From Venturia oleaginea (taxonomy: Eukaryota; Ascomycota; Dothideomycetes; Venturiales; Venturiaceae), in contig JABMLP010000010.1 of assembly GCA_013176395.1 (NCBI GenBank), positions 620,001 to 684,000 of the forward strand: a stretch of 64,000 nucleotides of DNA, given 5' to 3'. The position numbers were made by a program, and so were the translations under genes. Below the pieces are notes generated by a model, which was given only the letters and a program-made list of their open reading frames with translations, ran no database searches and was not told the origin of the DNA. The number at the start of each line of letters is the position of its first letter. Positions within the stretch are counted from its first letter, which is position 1. Shown in pieces: positions 42,802-54,079 of the stretch.

Positions 42802-45354
42802 ATGGCCGCGCAGTCCACACTCCGAAACAACAGCCATGATCCTCTCGTGATTCTCTTTCGCCAGTATGCCGACCTCCTCCAATCGCGCGTCAAAGGTGCT
42901 TCGCGGACGGCCAAGCTCTTGAGCACCCTCCTCCTCACAATCTCCATCATATCAAGTGGCTATGGCATACAACGATGGTGGAAGAGGGAGAAGGCAGAGA
43001 AGGCCACTGGGAGACGGTTACTTCGAAGGAACTCCGGGTTGAGAGGCAAAGATGGATCGCGAACGATATACGTGCCGTATAAAGATACGACATCCAAAGT
43101 GGTAATACATCCAACGAAACTCACGACATTCGATGCCCATCGAAGACTCTTCCTACAGCCTCCACGCGCGGCAGGCCTCGGCGATGGCTCGCAACCACAA
43201 GTCCCTCCACCTCAAACGAAACCTGGGCTCAATCTTGCCTTCTTACACCAATTCCTCAGCTTGCTGAATATCATGGTGCCGAGATGGACAAGCAAGGAAG
43301 CAGGCCTGCTTCTCAGTCACAGCATATTCCTCATCCTTCGAACGTATCTCTCGCTTGTCGTCGCCCGATTAGATGGAGAGATTGTACGCGATCTGGTGGG
43401 TGGCAATGGCAAGGCGTTCTTGTGGGGTATACTCAAGTGGTGTGGCATTGGAAGTGTGGCATCTTACACGAATGCCATGATCAAGTTTCTGCAATCCAAG
43501 GTCTCGATTGCCTTCCGTACGAGGCTCACACGATACATTCACGACCTGTACTTGAACGACAAACTAAACTATTATCGGTTACTGAACCTGGACGGTGGCG
43601 TTGGAACGCAGGCAGATCAGTTCATCACGCAAGATCTCACATTGTTCTGCGCTTCAGCTGCCTCTTTATATTCGTCTTTAGGAAAGCCGTTCGTTGACAT
43701 TTGTGTCTTCAACTACCAGCTATACCGGTCCTTGGGTCCACTCGCGTTCAGTGGACTCCTGATCAACTACTTTGGGACTGCGACTCTCCTTCGGAAACTC
43801 TCACCGCCATTTGGAAAGCTAAAGGCTGTGGAAGGACGAAGAGAGGGCGACTTCAGAGCATTACATGCTCGCTTGATAGCAAATGCCGAAGAAGTGGCAT
43901 TCTACGGTGGCGATGAGATGGAAAGAACATTCCTCGACAAGGGTTTCCGAGATCTCAAGCATTGGATGGAGGGAATTTACAGCCTCAAGATTCGCTACAA
44001 CATGCTCGAGGACTTCGTTGTCAAATACTCCTGGTCTGCGTTTGGCTATCTCATCACATCACTGCCTGTCTTCTTGCCTCTGTGGGGCGGCCTCGGAGGT
44101 GAATCCGAACTGGACGAGATCGGCAACACAACCGGTCGAGAACGAGATCGAATGAAGGATTTCATCACGAACAAACGACTCATGCTGTCTCTTGCCGACG
44201 CTGGTGGGCGAATGATGTACTCGATCAAAGATCTTTCGGAGCTTGCAGGCTACACATCGCGAGTGTACACTTTAATCAGCACTCTCCATCGAGTTCATGC
44301 CGATGCATATCTTCCACCACCCGGGACCCGTCCGGAGCTGTTCTCATTATGCGACGTTCAAGGCACGGTCCACAAAGGCTTTGATGGCGTAAGATTGGAG
44401 AATGTGCCGGTGGTCGCTCCCAGTGTATTCCCAATGGGGGGAGATGAGCTTATCGATCAACTTTCGGTGATTGTACATTCTGGTGAGCATTTGCTCATCA
44501 CTGGGCCAAACGGATGTGGAAAGAGTGCTGTGGCTCGCATCGTTGCTGGTCTTTGGCCTGTCTATCGTGGCCTGATGAGTAGGCCACGAACGATAGGACA
44601 GGATGGGATCATGTTCCTTCCACAACGTCCCTACCTTAGCACGGGAACACTACGAGATCAGGTCATATATCCTCACACCGAGGTCGACATGAAAGCAGCT
44701 GGGCGAAGAGACTTCGAATTGAGTCAAATCTTGGAAGAAGCACGATTGGGATACATTCCTGATCGCGAGGGTGGCTACGACACGAGAAAGGATTGGAAAG
44801 ACATCCTTAGTGGCGGAGAGAAGCAGAGAATGGGCATTGCGAGACTGCTCTATCACGAGCCCAGATATGCCTTTGTCGATGAAGGTACCAGCGCAGTAAG
44901 CAGCGATGTTGAAGGATTGCTGTACGAAAACGCAAAGGCAAAGGGGATCAGTGAGTGTTTTGGTGTTGGGTCCTGCAGTGCCTTACTAATGATGCCTACA
45001 GCTCTTATCACCATCTCCACCCGTGCTTCACTCAAGCGATACCACACGCATACCTTGACACTTGGTCTCGGCGAGGCTGGTGAAGGGTGGGACTTGCAGC
45101 GAATAGGCACAGCTTCTGAGAAGTCAACTGTCGAGAAAGAACTCAGTGACTTGCGTGAACGACTGGCCAACGTCGAAAAATGGAAACGTCGCCGCGAGGA
45201 AATCGACGGAGAACTGAACAAGGTCTGGGTTGCTGGTGGCGAGGAATTAGCGCCTCCCGCTTACGTGGAAAAGGAGGAGGCGGTTTCTGAGGAGGCGGCT
45301 TCTGAGGACCCTGCCGGCGCAGCGAATGCTGAGCCATTAGCGCTCTTGGGATAA
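42802..45354 (+). CDS. Peroxisomal ABC half-transporter, ABCD/Pxa type
   Basis: Imports activated long-chain fatty acids into peroxisomes as a dimer of half-transporters (family knowledge). Exons 42802-44950 and 45002-45354 give 833 residues. The N-terminal membrane domain contains the ABCD EAA-like motif (EEVAFYGGDEMER, about 363-375). The nucleotide-binding domain has Walker A GPNGCGKS (about 568-575), signature LSGGEKQR (about 670) and Walker B ending FVDEGTSA, where the usual DEATSA is changed to DEGTSA. The intron (44951-45001) is 51 bp and stop-free, so retention would insert 17 residues between Walker B and the H-loop region (ITISTRASLKRYH). A coiled C-terminal tail is typical. It resembles Pxa2 or Pxa1; which one is not decidable here. 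Confidence 0.92.
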   Translation: MAAQSTLRNNSHDPLVILFRQYADLLQSRVKGASRTAKLLSTLLLTISIISSGYGIQRWWKREKAEKATGRRLLRRNSGLRGKDGSRTIYVPYKDTTSKVVIHPTKLTTFDAHRRLFLQPPRAAGLGDGSQPQVPPPQTKPGLNLAFLHQFLSLLNIMVPRWTSKEAGLLLSHSIFLILRTYLSLVVARLDGEIVRDLVGGNGKAFLWGILKWCGIGSVASYTNAMIKFLQSKVSIAFRTRLTRYIHDLYLNDKLNYYRLLNLDGGVGTQADQFITQDLTLFCASAASLYSSLGKPFVDICVFNYQLYRSLGPLAFSGLLINYFGTATLLRKLSPPFGKLKAVEGRREGDFRALHARLIANAEEVAFYGGDEMERTFLDKGFRDLKHWMEGIYSLKIRYNMLEDFVVKYSWSAFGYLITSLPVFLPLWGGLGGESELDEIGNTTGRERDRMKDFITNKRLMLSLADAGGRMMYSIKDLSELAGYTSRVYTLISTLHRVHADAYLPPPGTRPELFSLCDVQGTVHKGFDGVRLENVPVVAPSVFPMGGDELIDQLSVIVHSGEHLLITGPNGCGKSAVARIVAGLWPVYRGLMSRPRTIGQDGIMFLPQRPYLSTGTLRDQVIYPHTEVDMKAAGRRDFELSQILEEARLGYIPDREGGYDTRKDWKDILSGGEKQRMGIARLLYHEPRYAFVDEGTSAVSSDVEGLLYENAKAKGISECFGVGSCSALLMMPTALITISTRASLKRYHTHTLTLGLGEAGEGWDLQRIGTASEKSTVEKELSDLRERLANVEKWKRRREEIDGELNKVWVAGGEELAPPAYVEKEEAVSEEAASEDPAGAANAEPLALLG

Positions 45355-45445
45355 GTATATATATAATTGTCCACACAACGTATAGCATGGTCGCCTTTGA
45401 CATTGTACTGATTTTACTCTTTCCCGAGGTAGTATCGCCACTCGG

Positions 45446-45511
45446 CACGATCATGTTTGTCTGGGGTCACGATCATGTTTGTCTAGGGGCACGATCATGT
45501 TTGTCTAGGAG
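45446..45511. repeat. Three tandem 22-bp repeats
   Basis: Three consecutive copies of CACGATCATGTTTGTCT plus five variable bases, period 22 bp. Confidence 0.92.
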
Positions 45512-45726
45512 CACAACCTCTTCGCGTGGTCCACCCATGCTCGTGTCGGAATACAGGCAAGCAATCCATGTGATCAAGAAGTACACGCACTCGTCGTAAG
45601 GCCTAAGGCAGATCGTCTTGGCTGAGTTCATCGGGCTTGGCAATCCATTCCAGCGAGCTGATAGTTCACATGGCGACCCAGATTGTCGAGCCGTAATGAT
45701 TTGGCGGTTTCAACACGGAAGCAGTG

Positions 45727-45776
45727 AAGGGAACGATTCAAACAAGTCGCTGTCAAGGGAACGATTCAAACAAGTC
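45727..45776. repeat. Two direct 22-bp repeats
   Basis: AAGGGAACGATTCAAACAAG followed by TC occurs at 45727-45748 and again at 45755-45776. Confidence 0.92.
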
Positions 45777-46400
45777 TGCGCAAGCTCACGGCAGACAGAA
45801 CGGCAGCACTGGTGAAACTCCGGAACCTGGCCGCTGGATGGAACAGGGTCATTTGTGCCTGTCGGCTAAGCCGCATTGGCTGACATGGAAGGCGCCTTCC
45901 CCACATTCGCATCTCCAACCACGCCACTCCAGCTTTCACACCGGCTTCGTCACCAACCCCGTCACCAACCCCATCATGACGAAGACTACAAGCTTCTAGA
46001 AACAGCTCACTACTTGATGCCACTGTCTCAATACGAGTAGCGAGCCTTTGCCTGCGGAGGTGTGCAGGATCTTCGCCTTAGTCTCAGGGAACGTGCTTAG
46101 CCTCTACCATGCAATTTTCTCGATCGCGACTCGAAGTCGTAATATTGCGGAATTGCCATCATCTACTTGGCCATCAAGGACGCCCAGGTTCGCCATTGAT
46201 TCATCGACCTGTAAGACACTGCAGTACCTTGCTACAAACCCCGAACTAGGTTAACGTGTCGTGATCTGCTCCTGAGCGACGCCCTCGCCATACGCTGGCC
46301 ACGTCTGCATGCCTGGTGTTTACCATTCTGCGAGTGGCTTGGCGACATAGAGACCGACAATCGCCTTGTATATGAGCTTCAAGCTCCCTCGCCCGGCCTG

Positions 46401-46410
46401 CCTATAAATT
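46401..46410 (+). promoter_or_regulatory. Probable TATA box of fasciclin gene
   Basis: CCTATAAATT lies about 60 bp upstream of the start codon, a fitting distance for a short-leader, strongly expressed secreted-protein gene. Confidence 0.6.
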
Positions 46411-46465
46411 CCCGCTTCCCTACTCCCACATTTCCTCCACACTAATTCATTCTTTGAGTCCCATC

Positions 46466-47766
46466 ATGTTTTCAAAACTATTCTCTGTTGCCGCATTGGC
46501 GTCAGCAGCCTCTGCCCAAGGTCAGGGTCTTGCTGGAATTCTAGCTGGAAACCAGCAGACTTCACAACTTGCTAACTTGTTGGGCACTCTCCCCGACGTC
46601 ACTGGACAACTGTCGAGTCTGCAGAACATCACCCTGCTCGCACCTTCGAATAATGCATTGGCAGCTCTCCTCAACAGCAGTGCCGGCGCCAGCTTGACTT
46701 CAACTCCTGGCCTGCTCCAGGCCGTGTAGGTATTACCTCCAAAGACCGAGCTCCATCATGACTAATCACCTCAGCCTAACGTATCACGTGTTGAATGGCA
46801 CTTACCCTGCTTCCGCAATCCCCACCACCTCTGCCTTCGTTCCAACCGCCTTGGTTGATCCAAACTACGCCAACGTCACGGGTGGACAGCGCGTAGAAGT
46901 CATCCGCACCGGCAACAACGTAACTATTTTCTCCGGTCTACTAGCAAACTCCTCAGTGGTCCAAGCGGTATGTCCCTAGCCTCTCCTCTTGCAACCCGGT
47001 TCACCATCTAACAGTATGGTAGAATGTCAACTTCACGGGTGGCGTCATCCACGTCATCGACCACATCTTAAACCTTCCCCAGAACGTCTCATCAACTCTC
47101 GTCAACACCGGTCTCTCTTCGCTATACGGAGCCCTGAACGCGACCAGTCTCCTCGGCACCGTGAACGGTCTCCAAAATGTAACCATCTTTGCTCCTAACA
47201 ACGCTGCTTTCCAACGTATTGGCTCCGCTCTTGCCAACGCATCAACAGCTGATTTGCAGTCAATCCTCACTTACCATGTTCACGTTGGCGCGGAACCATT
47301 GTATAGCACCTCACTCACCAACGGATCGACCCTGTCCACTGTAAATGGCGCCAGTTTGAACGTTCACGCCGGTAACAACGGTAGTCTCTTCGTGAACGGC
47401 GCAAGAGTTGTTACGCCTAATGTTCTGGTTGCCGGTGGTGTTGTCCATGTCATTGACAAGTAAGTCGCTCCCCCGCCGTCGCTCAGTTGTCCGGTGTTGA
47501 CCCTCCACAGCGTGTTGAACCCCAACTCTACATCGTCAGCCTCACCATCCGCCACCTCTGGAACGCCAGCTTTCTCCGGTGCCACCAGCGTCGCCAACGC
47601 CCCATTCACCTCTGGTGTTGCTACTCCAACCGCACCTGTCGGCAGTGGACCTGCTGCGGCTGCTCCTACTTCTAGCCGAGCCAGTACGGGTGGAATGCCA
47701 AAGGTCACTGGTGCTGTCGGTATGGGCGCTTTGTTCGGCGCTGGTGCCATCTTGGCCAACATCTAA
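46466..47766 (+). CDS. GPI-type cell-surface protein with two fasciclin (FAS1) domains
   Basis: Four exons (46466-46725, 46775-46967, 47023-47459, 47511-47766; introns 49, 55 and 51 bp) give 381 residues. A signal peptide (MFSKLFSVAALASAASA) precedes FAS1 domain 1 (about 25-160; ITLLAPSNNALAAL ... TYHVLNGTY) and FAS1 domain 2 (about 165-300; VTIFAPNNAAFQRIG ... TYHVHVGAE, GGVVHVID). Many N-glycosylation sequons occur. A Ser/Thr/Pro/Ala linker leads to a C-terminal hydrophobic segment (GAVGMGALFGAGAILANI) suited to GPI attachment. FAS1 proteins mediate adhesion or cell-wall interactions. Splicing restores FAS1 motifs across each junction, supporting the model. Confidence 0.92.
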
Positions 47767-49572
47767 ATGGTTATGAACTGAAAATACTTGGTGGTCTCAA
47801 AGACACAGGTGGAATTGGTAATGTGTATGCTGGAAATTCAAATGTAATTTATGAGCTTTGTTAGGGTGAGGAGATACCTTCAGCATGTATTCCTTTTTTG
47901 GCCTGATGTTGGGCTTGCAACCTATCTTGATCAAACTGCTAAAGAAAAATCTGGAGTTTCTAGGTATGGAATAACGTTCCCTTGAATTGATGTGGCGAAA
48001 TTTTCGGCCCTTCCGTTTTTTGACTTTGTCAATATTTTGGCGATACTGAGTTCGATATTAGGATTTTTAATCGATCATATCTTCGGTAGCGTGGATATCC
48101 CAACGCTAAAATACCGAGATAGAGATACTGAACTCGATACCACCACCAATGATATCCCCAATATTCATGACCCACCAATGTTAAAATATCAGGATATTAT
48201 CATCGTCTTAGAATCTGGTAGTTACATACCCCTTCTATCTCTATTATCACTCACAAGTTCTGCAATATATAGTCTAAACGCTAAGAGGTATTTGGACGTG
48301 ATGAATAGTATCGCTATAATAGTGAGGAAAAAGAAAATAGAAAAAGGGTACTGGGACTTCTTAGCTGGGATTTGGGATTGAAGGGGAATGGGATTGAGAT
48401 TTGAGATGGGTATGCATTGGGTTCTGTAGGGGTGTTTGTTGCTTGGGCTGGGTTTATGATAGGGGGAAGCTGAGGGGTAAGGGGTTTTGGGGGGGTGGAT
48501 GGAGGGACGGACTTGGCCTTGGACTTGCACTTGGATACTTGGGCTTAGGCGTGGGGTGGAGAATACGGTCACGATGGGACGAATGGGAAGTTGAATGATG
48601 TTACGGGGAACTCGTTTCTCAACACAGTTGATCATGTCAAGACCTTCTTGACGCCTGTATTCTCTTGTTCTGGTCCGCGGGTTTGGGGTAAGGGCAATAT
48701 CAGTCTGGAAGTACTTACCTTAAGTACATTCCCTTGCTCAGGTTCTTTGGAGGCTCACTAGATCCTAGCCGTCCGATGTATCTCCCAATTCAATTGTCGT
48801 CTAACCGATTTGATCCTCAGATCAATCCTGAACGCTTGTCGGTTAGTATGAAGGTTGGGGGTGGGCTTGCTTCGTGTGCATATGACTTGTGCTTGACTTG
48901 TATCTAAGTAAAGGGTCGTTACTGTAGTAGGTTGAAGAAGCTCCTATGTGAGAAACATAACATGAGATAACCACGAAGAGAGAAAGGAAAGTCCGTCCAA
49001 CGTCCTCCCTATATACCCTTCTGGTTCTGGGTGCCAAGGTGTATTCCCACACCTCTTGGCTCTTCCCACACTTCCCACACTGTGGGCAATGCCAAGTGCT
49101 GTGGGAACTGTGGGAAGATCACGTGACTCCTGCACGTACTATTCTCTCTTAAGACTGACCTGGTTGCACCAGTCCCCTCTTGTGCGCCCAACGGATTCCA
49201 CTCCACATCAGTCCTAACAACAACTTCTTGTTATCCAACCATCCTCTGCAAGTCCCGCTGTCCCTGCTCTTCGGTCTTGAGGTGATGTGTAACAAATGAT
49301 TTTTGTAATAGGATCGGGATTGGGATTGGTCTGATTTTAAGACATCGTGAGTGAGGGATTAGTTCGTTTTTGATTGAGCCCCTGAATCGTGGGCTTTATG
49401 GTATTTCGGTTTTTGTTTTTGTTTTTTGTCTTTGGTATTGAGCCTTTTTTCATTTGCAGTTTAGTGGAGTTTTCATCATATACCAAGGGTGGGTAGTTGA
49501 TTCTCGACAGTAATTCGAGGACGAGGTTCAATAAGTAGAGCTAGGATCTAGGAAAGACGCATCCTCCCTCCC
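47767..49572. other. Intergenic, no confident gene
   Basis: An AT-rich stretch (47990-48380) is open on the plus strand but starts with GTG and has an internal repeat. A compact, dyad-rich segment at about 48837-49219 may be a lone LTR-like relic. Other frames are low-complexity. Confidence 0.5.
49062..49117. repeat. Strong inverted repeat with TTCCCACA units
   Basis: The arm at 49062-49080 pairs with 49099-49117 at 17 of 19 positions; each arm is itself a doubled TTCCCACA-type unit. This could fold into a hairpin or be a clustered binding site. Confidence 0.75.
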
Positions 49573-50466
49573 TCAAGTCCTCGCCTCCGCCACCACAAAA
49601 ACAAGCCTGTACAAGGAAACAATGAAACCAACCAACCAAGCCATAAGCCCAAACATGAGCACCACGATTATCCCCACCTGTTTCGCACACATGCCATTCC
49701 CCTCGTTCGGACACGAATCCTGTGCGCCCCCACACGGAAAACTATCGGACCACAGCGCCGACCACGCGAGAGAAACATTGGCGCTCATAAACATGACAAA
49801 GAAGAGATCCATCAGCATCAGAATCAGTTTCGTCGAGGCTCGCCGCAGCCCAATAGGTTTCGAAGTGAATTCATCGCGGGCCAGGTATCCGCAGAACAGG
49901 ATGGCGAGGACACCCACAATGAGAGTCATGTACGTGCTAGGACCCTGCGAACACCCAGGATGTCGTTGGATAAGGTGCAGCGCCGAAAACGAGTGGAAGA
50001 TACCGCCGCTGAGAGCCGTGGCAACAATAGAAGTAACCAATTGTATCAACCGGAACACCAGAGGGATAAACGCATTCCTCAACAGAATCCTCTTTATCCA
50101 TTTCCTCCTCGACAAAGGCACCGCTTGAATCACCACCGGTGCCTTCTCGCTCTTCCGATCGTATTCCTCCCAAATCGCTTTTGCGCGCTCGCGCTGTTCG
50201 TGCGTGAGAACAGGCGGTCGCGGCGCTCCAGTCGCAATCATGAATTCTCGCCATCGGGAGCCGGGTGACTGGTTGTGGGGGACGACACTTTGTTCCACTA
50301 CGCGACTTGCTCTTCTCGACTGGGATAGTTGGCGAACGACTGGGAGAGTCATGCCGACGCGAGAAAGGGCGCGAGGAGGCCGCCGCGACATTGATGGCAA
50401 TGGATCCGTTTCCTCCTCCCAGTCTGCGGATCGCACATAGGGAGGGACTGTGCGGGTTGTCGACAT
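49573..50466 (-). CDS. Four-TM membrane protein, MARVEL-like layout
   Basis: 297 residues, no intron, start MSTTRTVPPYVRSADWEEE. A hydrophilic N-terminal half (about 1-125) carries basic and Arg/Ser patches. Four membrane helices follow: FIPLVFRLIQLVTSIVATAL, TYMTLIVGVLAILFCGYL, LILMLMDLFFVMFMSANVSL and VGIIVVLMFGLMAWLVGFIV. The loop between helices 3 and 4 holds three cysteines (PCGGAQDSCPNEGNGMC) that could form a disulfide. This layout fits fungal MARVEL-like or Ser-rich plasma-membrane proteins, but the family is not firmly recognised. Function unknown. Confidence 0.75.
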   Translation of the reverse strand: MSTTRTVPPYVRSADWEEETDPLPSMSRRPPRALSRVGMTLPVVRQLSQSRRASRVVEQSVVPHNQSPGSRWREFMIATGAPRPPVLTHEQRERAKAIWEEYDRKSEKAPVVIQAVPLSRRKWIKRILLRNAFIPLVFRLIQLVTSIVATALSGGIFHSFSALHLIQRHPGCSQGPSTYMTLIVGVLAILFCGYLARDEFTSKPIGLRRASTKLILMLMDLFFVMFMSANVSLAWSALWSDSFPCGGAQDSCPNEGNGMCAKQVGIIVVLMFGLMAWLVGFIVSLYRLVFVVAEART

Positions 50467-51054
50467 TGGACTTTTTGCAGGGGAGGATTGTTGATGTTTG
50501 ATGTGATATTGTTGTTGTTCGGTTGTTGCAGCGATGCGATGCGATGCGTGCAGGGAGAGAGCTTATGCGAGACGCGCCGTGGTTTTTTGCTCACACACGC
50601 TGGGAAACGGTATATCAGCTTTCCATTGCAAGTGTACTGATATTAACGGTCAATACTGATAAACGTCTTGCGACCCAGACTCCTCAAGTCGCCAGAAACT
50701 CATGGATATGGAGGTGGAATTGTGGACGATAATGGAAATTCCAGGTTAGCTATACCTCGATTGACGCTCGGTGACGTGCCTTGCCGCGCTCGGCAATCTT
50801 AATGGGATTTAATTGTGGGTTCTCCCTGCGCGCATCATGCCCCGCCAAGGAGATGCTCGATATCCGGAGCTCAGCGACACAGAGATATCGTGGTTATGTA
50901 TATTGATGGATATGTTGATCCGTAGGTGAAAAAGAGGGAAGGAGAACTGCGCTATTGAAGTTTGTGTTCGTTCGACGGCTGCCGACCCGAGAATAAGCAA
51001 ACGCTGTTCCCATGCTAATGCATTATATGTACAATTCCCTCCTGCCAGCCATCG
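50467..51054. other. Intergenic between minus-strand genes
   Basis: Promoter of the four-TM gene and 3' flank of the ATRIP-like gene; no gene seen. Confidence 0.5.
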
Positions 51055-53515
51055 TTAACCCTCACTTCTGTCCGTAGTAAACATGGCCAGCAGCGCCTCG
51101 CCCTCATCAGGACTCAACCATTCATCCAAAAGCCCATGAGCCATATCCATACTCGCCTCACTGATACCCTCTTCCGCACAGATTCTCTCTGCAAAAGCAA
51201 GTCTCGTCAATGAGTTAAGTAAAATGCTGGTTCCTCCCTGGATAACACTCAGCTTCTGTCTTACATCAACCAACTCTTTGAAAGTCATGATCAGATAGAA
51301 GACGAGTTTCATGGCTGTATTGACGCAGCCAATCACTAAAGGATGCGTGTTGGCATCCGAGACGATCAAGGGGAGTGATTGAATGGATTGATGGAGGACT
51401 TTGAAGATGCGTGCTATGGCGAATGTGTGGGACGCAAGGGCACGACCGCCTTCTTCGGGCATGCACATCGCTTGAAGGACGAGAAGGATATCGAGTCGCA
51501 TGGCTGTGATGTCTGTATTATAGAGGTACGAGGGAGAGTCGGCTGCTGGTGCTGGCTTCTCGAAGAGAAGGAGGGTAAGTCGATCGATCATGTCAATCTG
51601 TCTTCGGGCTTGTCTGTCTGAGCCGCCTTCGTCTGCGGAAAGGATGGCGCCGAATGTTGTTTCCAAGGCAGAGGTTTGAAGAAGTTGAAGCATGATACGG
51701 ATGTGAGGAAGTGGCTGCGCCTTCATTAAGATCAACAGGACGAAGTCAAATTTCATATATTGCCAGAATCGTGTCTTTGCTTCGATGGATGGTGCCGCTG
51801 CTTGTGCCATTGAACGAAGTAGCTCTAGACATGCCAGCACATTGATCTGGTTAGAGAGATCATTCCCATCTTCAATCTTCTGCTTGTTGATGAATGCACG
51901 AGCGATAGGGATAGCTACGATATCGGAGGTAGCTATAGCCAACGGCACAATTCTTTCGATCAGAGATCTTGAGAAAGCAAGGCTCTCAGAGTCGATGATC
52001 AATTGTACTGCTGCAACGAGAACAATGACAGGATCGTAATGCTTCTCGCTCAGGCACTGCTTCCATAGTGATAGAAGTGTGTTGCAGAAGTGTCCAGAAA
52101 TTTCCGCACCTTGATGGACGAACGACTGCGATGTCAATCTCTCGTACACCAAAGTCGATAGCCTCTTCTCCGGCGCAGATGGAAAGCAATAGCCACTGAA
52201 AGCTTCAAACATGTTCTGATCATCTGAATTAACCGGTTCGCTGAGGACATTCTGCATGAATCTAAGCTTTGACTCATCGATCGATAGCTTTTGGAACAAA
52301 TCAGATGTGATTTGTGGATCAACTGTAGGGCGTGGTGGTGTCGACAGGGGCTTCGGCTCGCTCAATTGCAGTGCTGCAATTGGTGGTGCCATAGGACTAC
52401 TATCTACGGCATTTCTTTTCCGCTTTGTTCCAGCTTTTGGAGTGCTTGGTTTCGATTTCGGTTTCGAAGGGGAGAGCATGACCAAATCATTGTCGTCGAA
52501 CCCATCCCTGAAAGGAAGCACTCTGTTCTTCTTAGGTGTGGCGTCTCCATTTCGTTGACCTCCTGTCAAACCAGTCCTCATGGTCTTTGGAACTTGCCGA
52601 GCCCTTCCTGCTTCAAGTGCCAGATCATGCTCGAGAAACTTGTTGTTCGTGACGACCTTCTCCCGCTCGTTCTTGACCCTTTCCAGTTCCGCTTTCTGTT
52701 TCGATTGCTCTTCTGCGTGTAATTGGCGTAACGTGGCAACCTTCTGATCGTATTCTCTTGCCGCCTTGTCTGTTTTCTGGCGGAGTATAGCAGCTTCACC
52801 TGTCTTCGATTGTGCAACAGCTCTTGCTTCTTCGACAGCATGTTCCAAGCTTATACGGTCATTTTCGAGCTGAGGAAATTAGCTGCCATTCTCGTTCCTG
52901 ATGTCTGACCTGACACACCTGTAGTATACGCTGCTGGAGCTCGGCAACACTGACTTGAGGATTGTCATCTCCAGTCATGAAACTGTCCTCGACTATTTCA
53001 TGCTGCTGAATCTGAGGCTGCTGGCCAGCAAGTCTACTGTAATTTGGCGCTGGATTATGACGCTGCGACACAGCATAGGGCTGCTCATCAAGATCTATCA
53101 CATCCTCGTCGTCGAGTCCATAGTCGGATGGTGGGCGATTCGGCTGAACAGTTCGATCCGAAGTATAAGATTCTTGCTGTCTCTGGAGAGTAAGGTCTGA
53201 AGCGTATGAATCCTGGTTCTGCTGGCGCACAACGGGACGCGCTGGTCTGTAGGGCGGGTTGGCTGTCGACTTTGGCGGTCTGAAGGCTGGGTTATTCGAA
53301 GACGTTGGCGGCCTACAGGCAAGATTGTTGGTAGATTTCGGTAGGCTGTACGCGGGATTGATCGAGGGTCTCCTCACGTTGGGATTGGGAAGATTTGGAC
53401 GCCCTTGAGTTGCTTGAAAGGCGTCGCGTTCAAGCTGCTCCAAGGCATTGTCAGGAAGTGCATCTAGAATGTCGGCATCGAGTCCAAACTCGTCATCGTC
53501 GTCTGTGTCGGCCAT
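51055..53515 (-). CDS. uvsD: ATRIP-like DNA-damage checkpoint protein (UvsD/Rad26/Ddc2 type)
   Basis: Partner of the ATR/Mec1 kinase that brings it to RPA-coated single-stranded DNA. Two exons (53515-52919 and 52869-51055, intron 49 bp) give 803 residues. The N-terminal acidic segment (MADTDDDDEFGLDADILDAL) fits the RPA-binding acidic motif. A disordered region follows with repeated PPK/PAFRPPKST-type units. A coiled coil at about 193-265 (AELQQRILQ joined to LENDRISLEHAVEEARAVAQ) would mediate dimerisation, and a long helical-repeat C-terminus would bind the kinase. The start was placed at the ATG giving the acidic motif; an upstream extension is possible. Name by overall layout and resemblance to fungal UvsD; moderately sure. 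Divergent from CDP-DAG synthase. Confidence 0.78.
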
Positions 53516-54079
53516 GCCACTCGCGGGAATCCATGAGTTCGGCAAGAGGTGAACAAATGTTGCGGTGATGCAGAGTTTTGGTCGCGACAAGGCTCAATAA
53601 TTCATCTCGAAGTCGCGTTTAGTTCATCATGTTTTGGTCGATTATTACAGTGCCATAATACTGAACTGTAAACTGTAAACTGTAAACTGTGTAAACTATT
53701 CACAATTGGTACGCTGTTGATTCCTTCACATGTGTTCTGATCTGCTAGTATAATGGATCCGCCAAGGATGATTTCAGTTTACTGCTGACGTATTTACTAC
53801 TAGGCGAAGCTTCCTACCTACCAACCACCTTGGAACAGGGCACCAATTCGACAACGCCCGCTAATTCATACAGATACTCGAACACACCTCTCTAAAATCC
53901 TCCCAATCCTCGCTCCACCCATTCAACCACCCTCCACGTCCATCCGAACACTCCGCGCGACACAGCCAAGCATTCGCTCTTTTTTCTGGCCCGCGCAATA
54001 CCCATCACAGCGACTGCCTGCCCGACGAGAGGCACGTACATCGCCCAGCGCTTTAGGGACATAAACACAAAAAGTAAGG
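53516..54079. promoter_or_regulatory. Shared upstream region of ATRIP-like and CDS1 genes
   Basis: Divergent promoters in 564 bp. Contains a tandem heptamer array (AACTGTA, about four units, 53664-53691). Confidence 0.55.

Larger units (their letters stand above)
45355..46465. other. Intergenic with direct repeats, no gene seen
   Basis: Holds two small repeat arrays (45446-45511, and 45727-45748 with 45755-45776) and the promoter of the fasciclin gene. No supported coding region. Confidence 0.55.

Noticed and set aside
47992..48381. Plus-strand AT-rich frame of 129 codons
   Set aside because: Starts with GTG, is AT-rich and contains an internal direct repeat; more likely chance openness.
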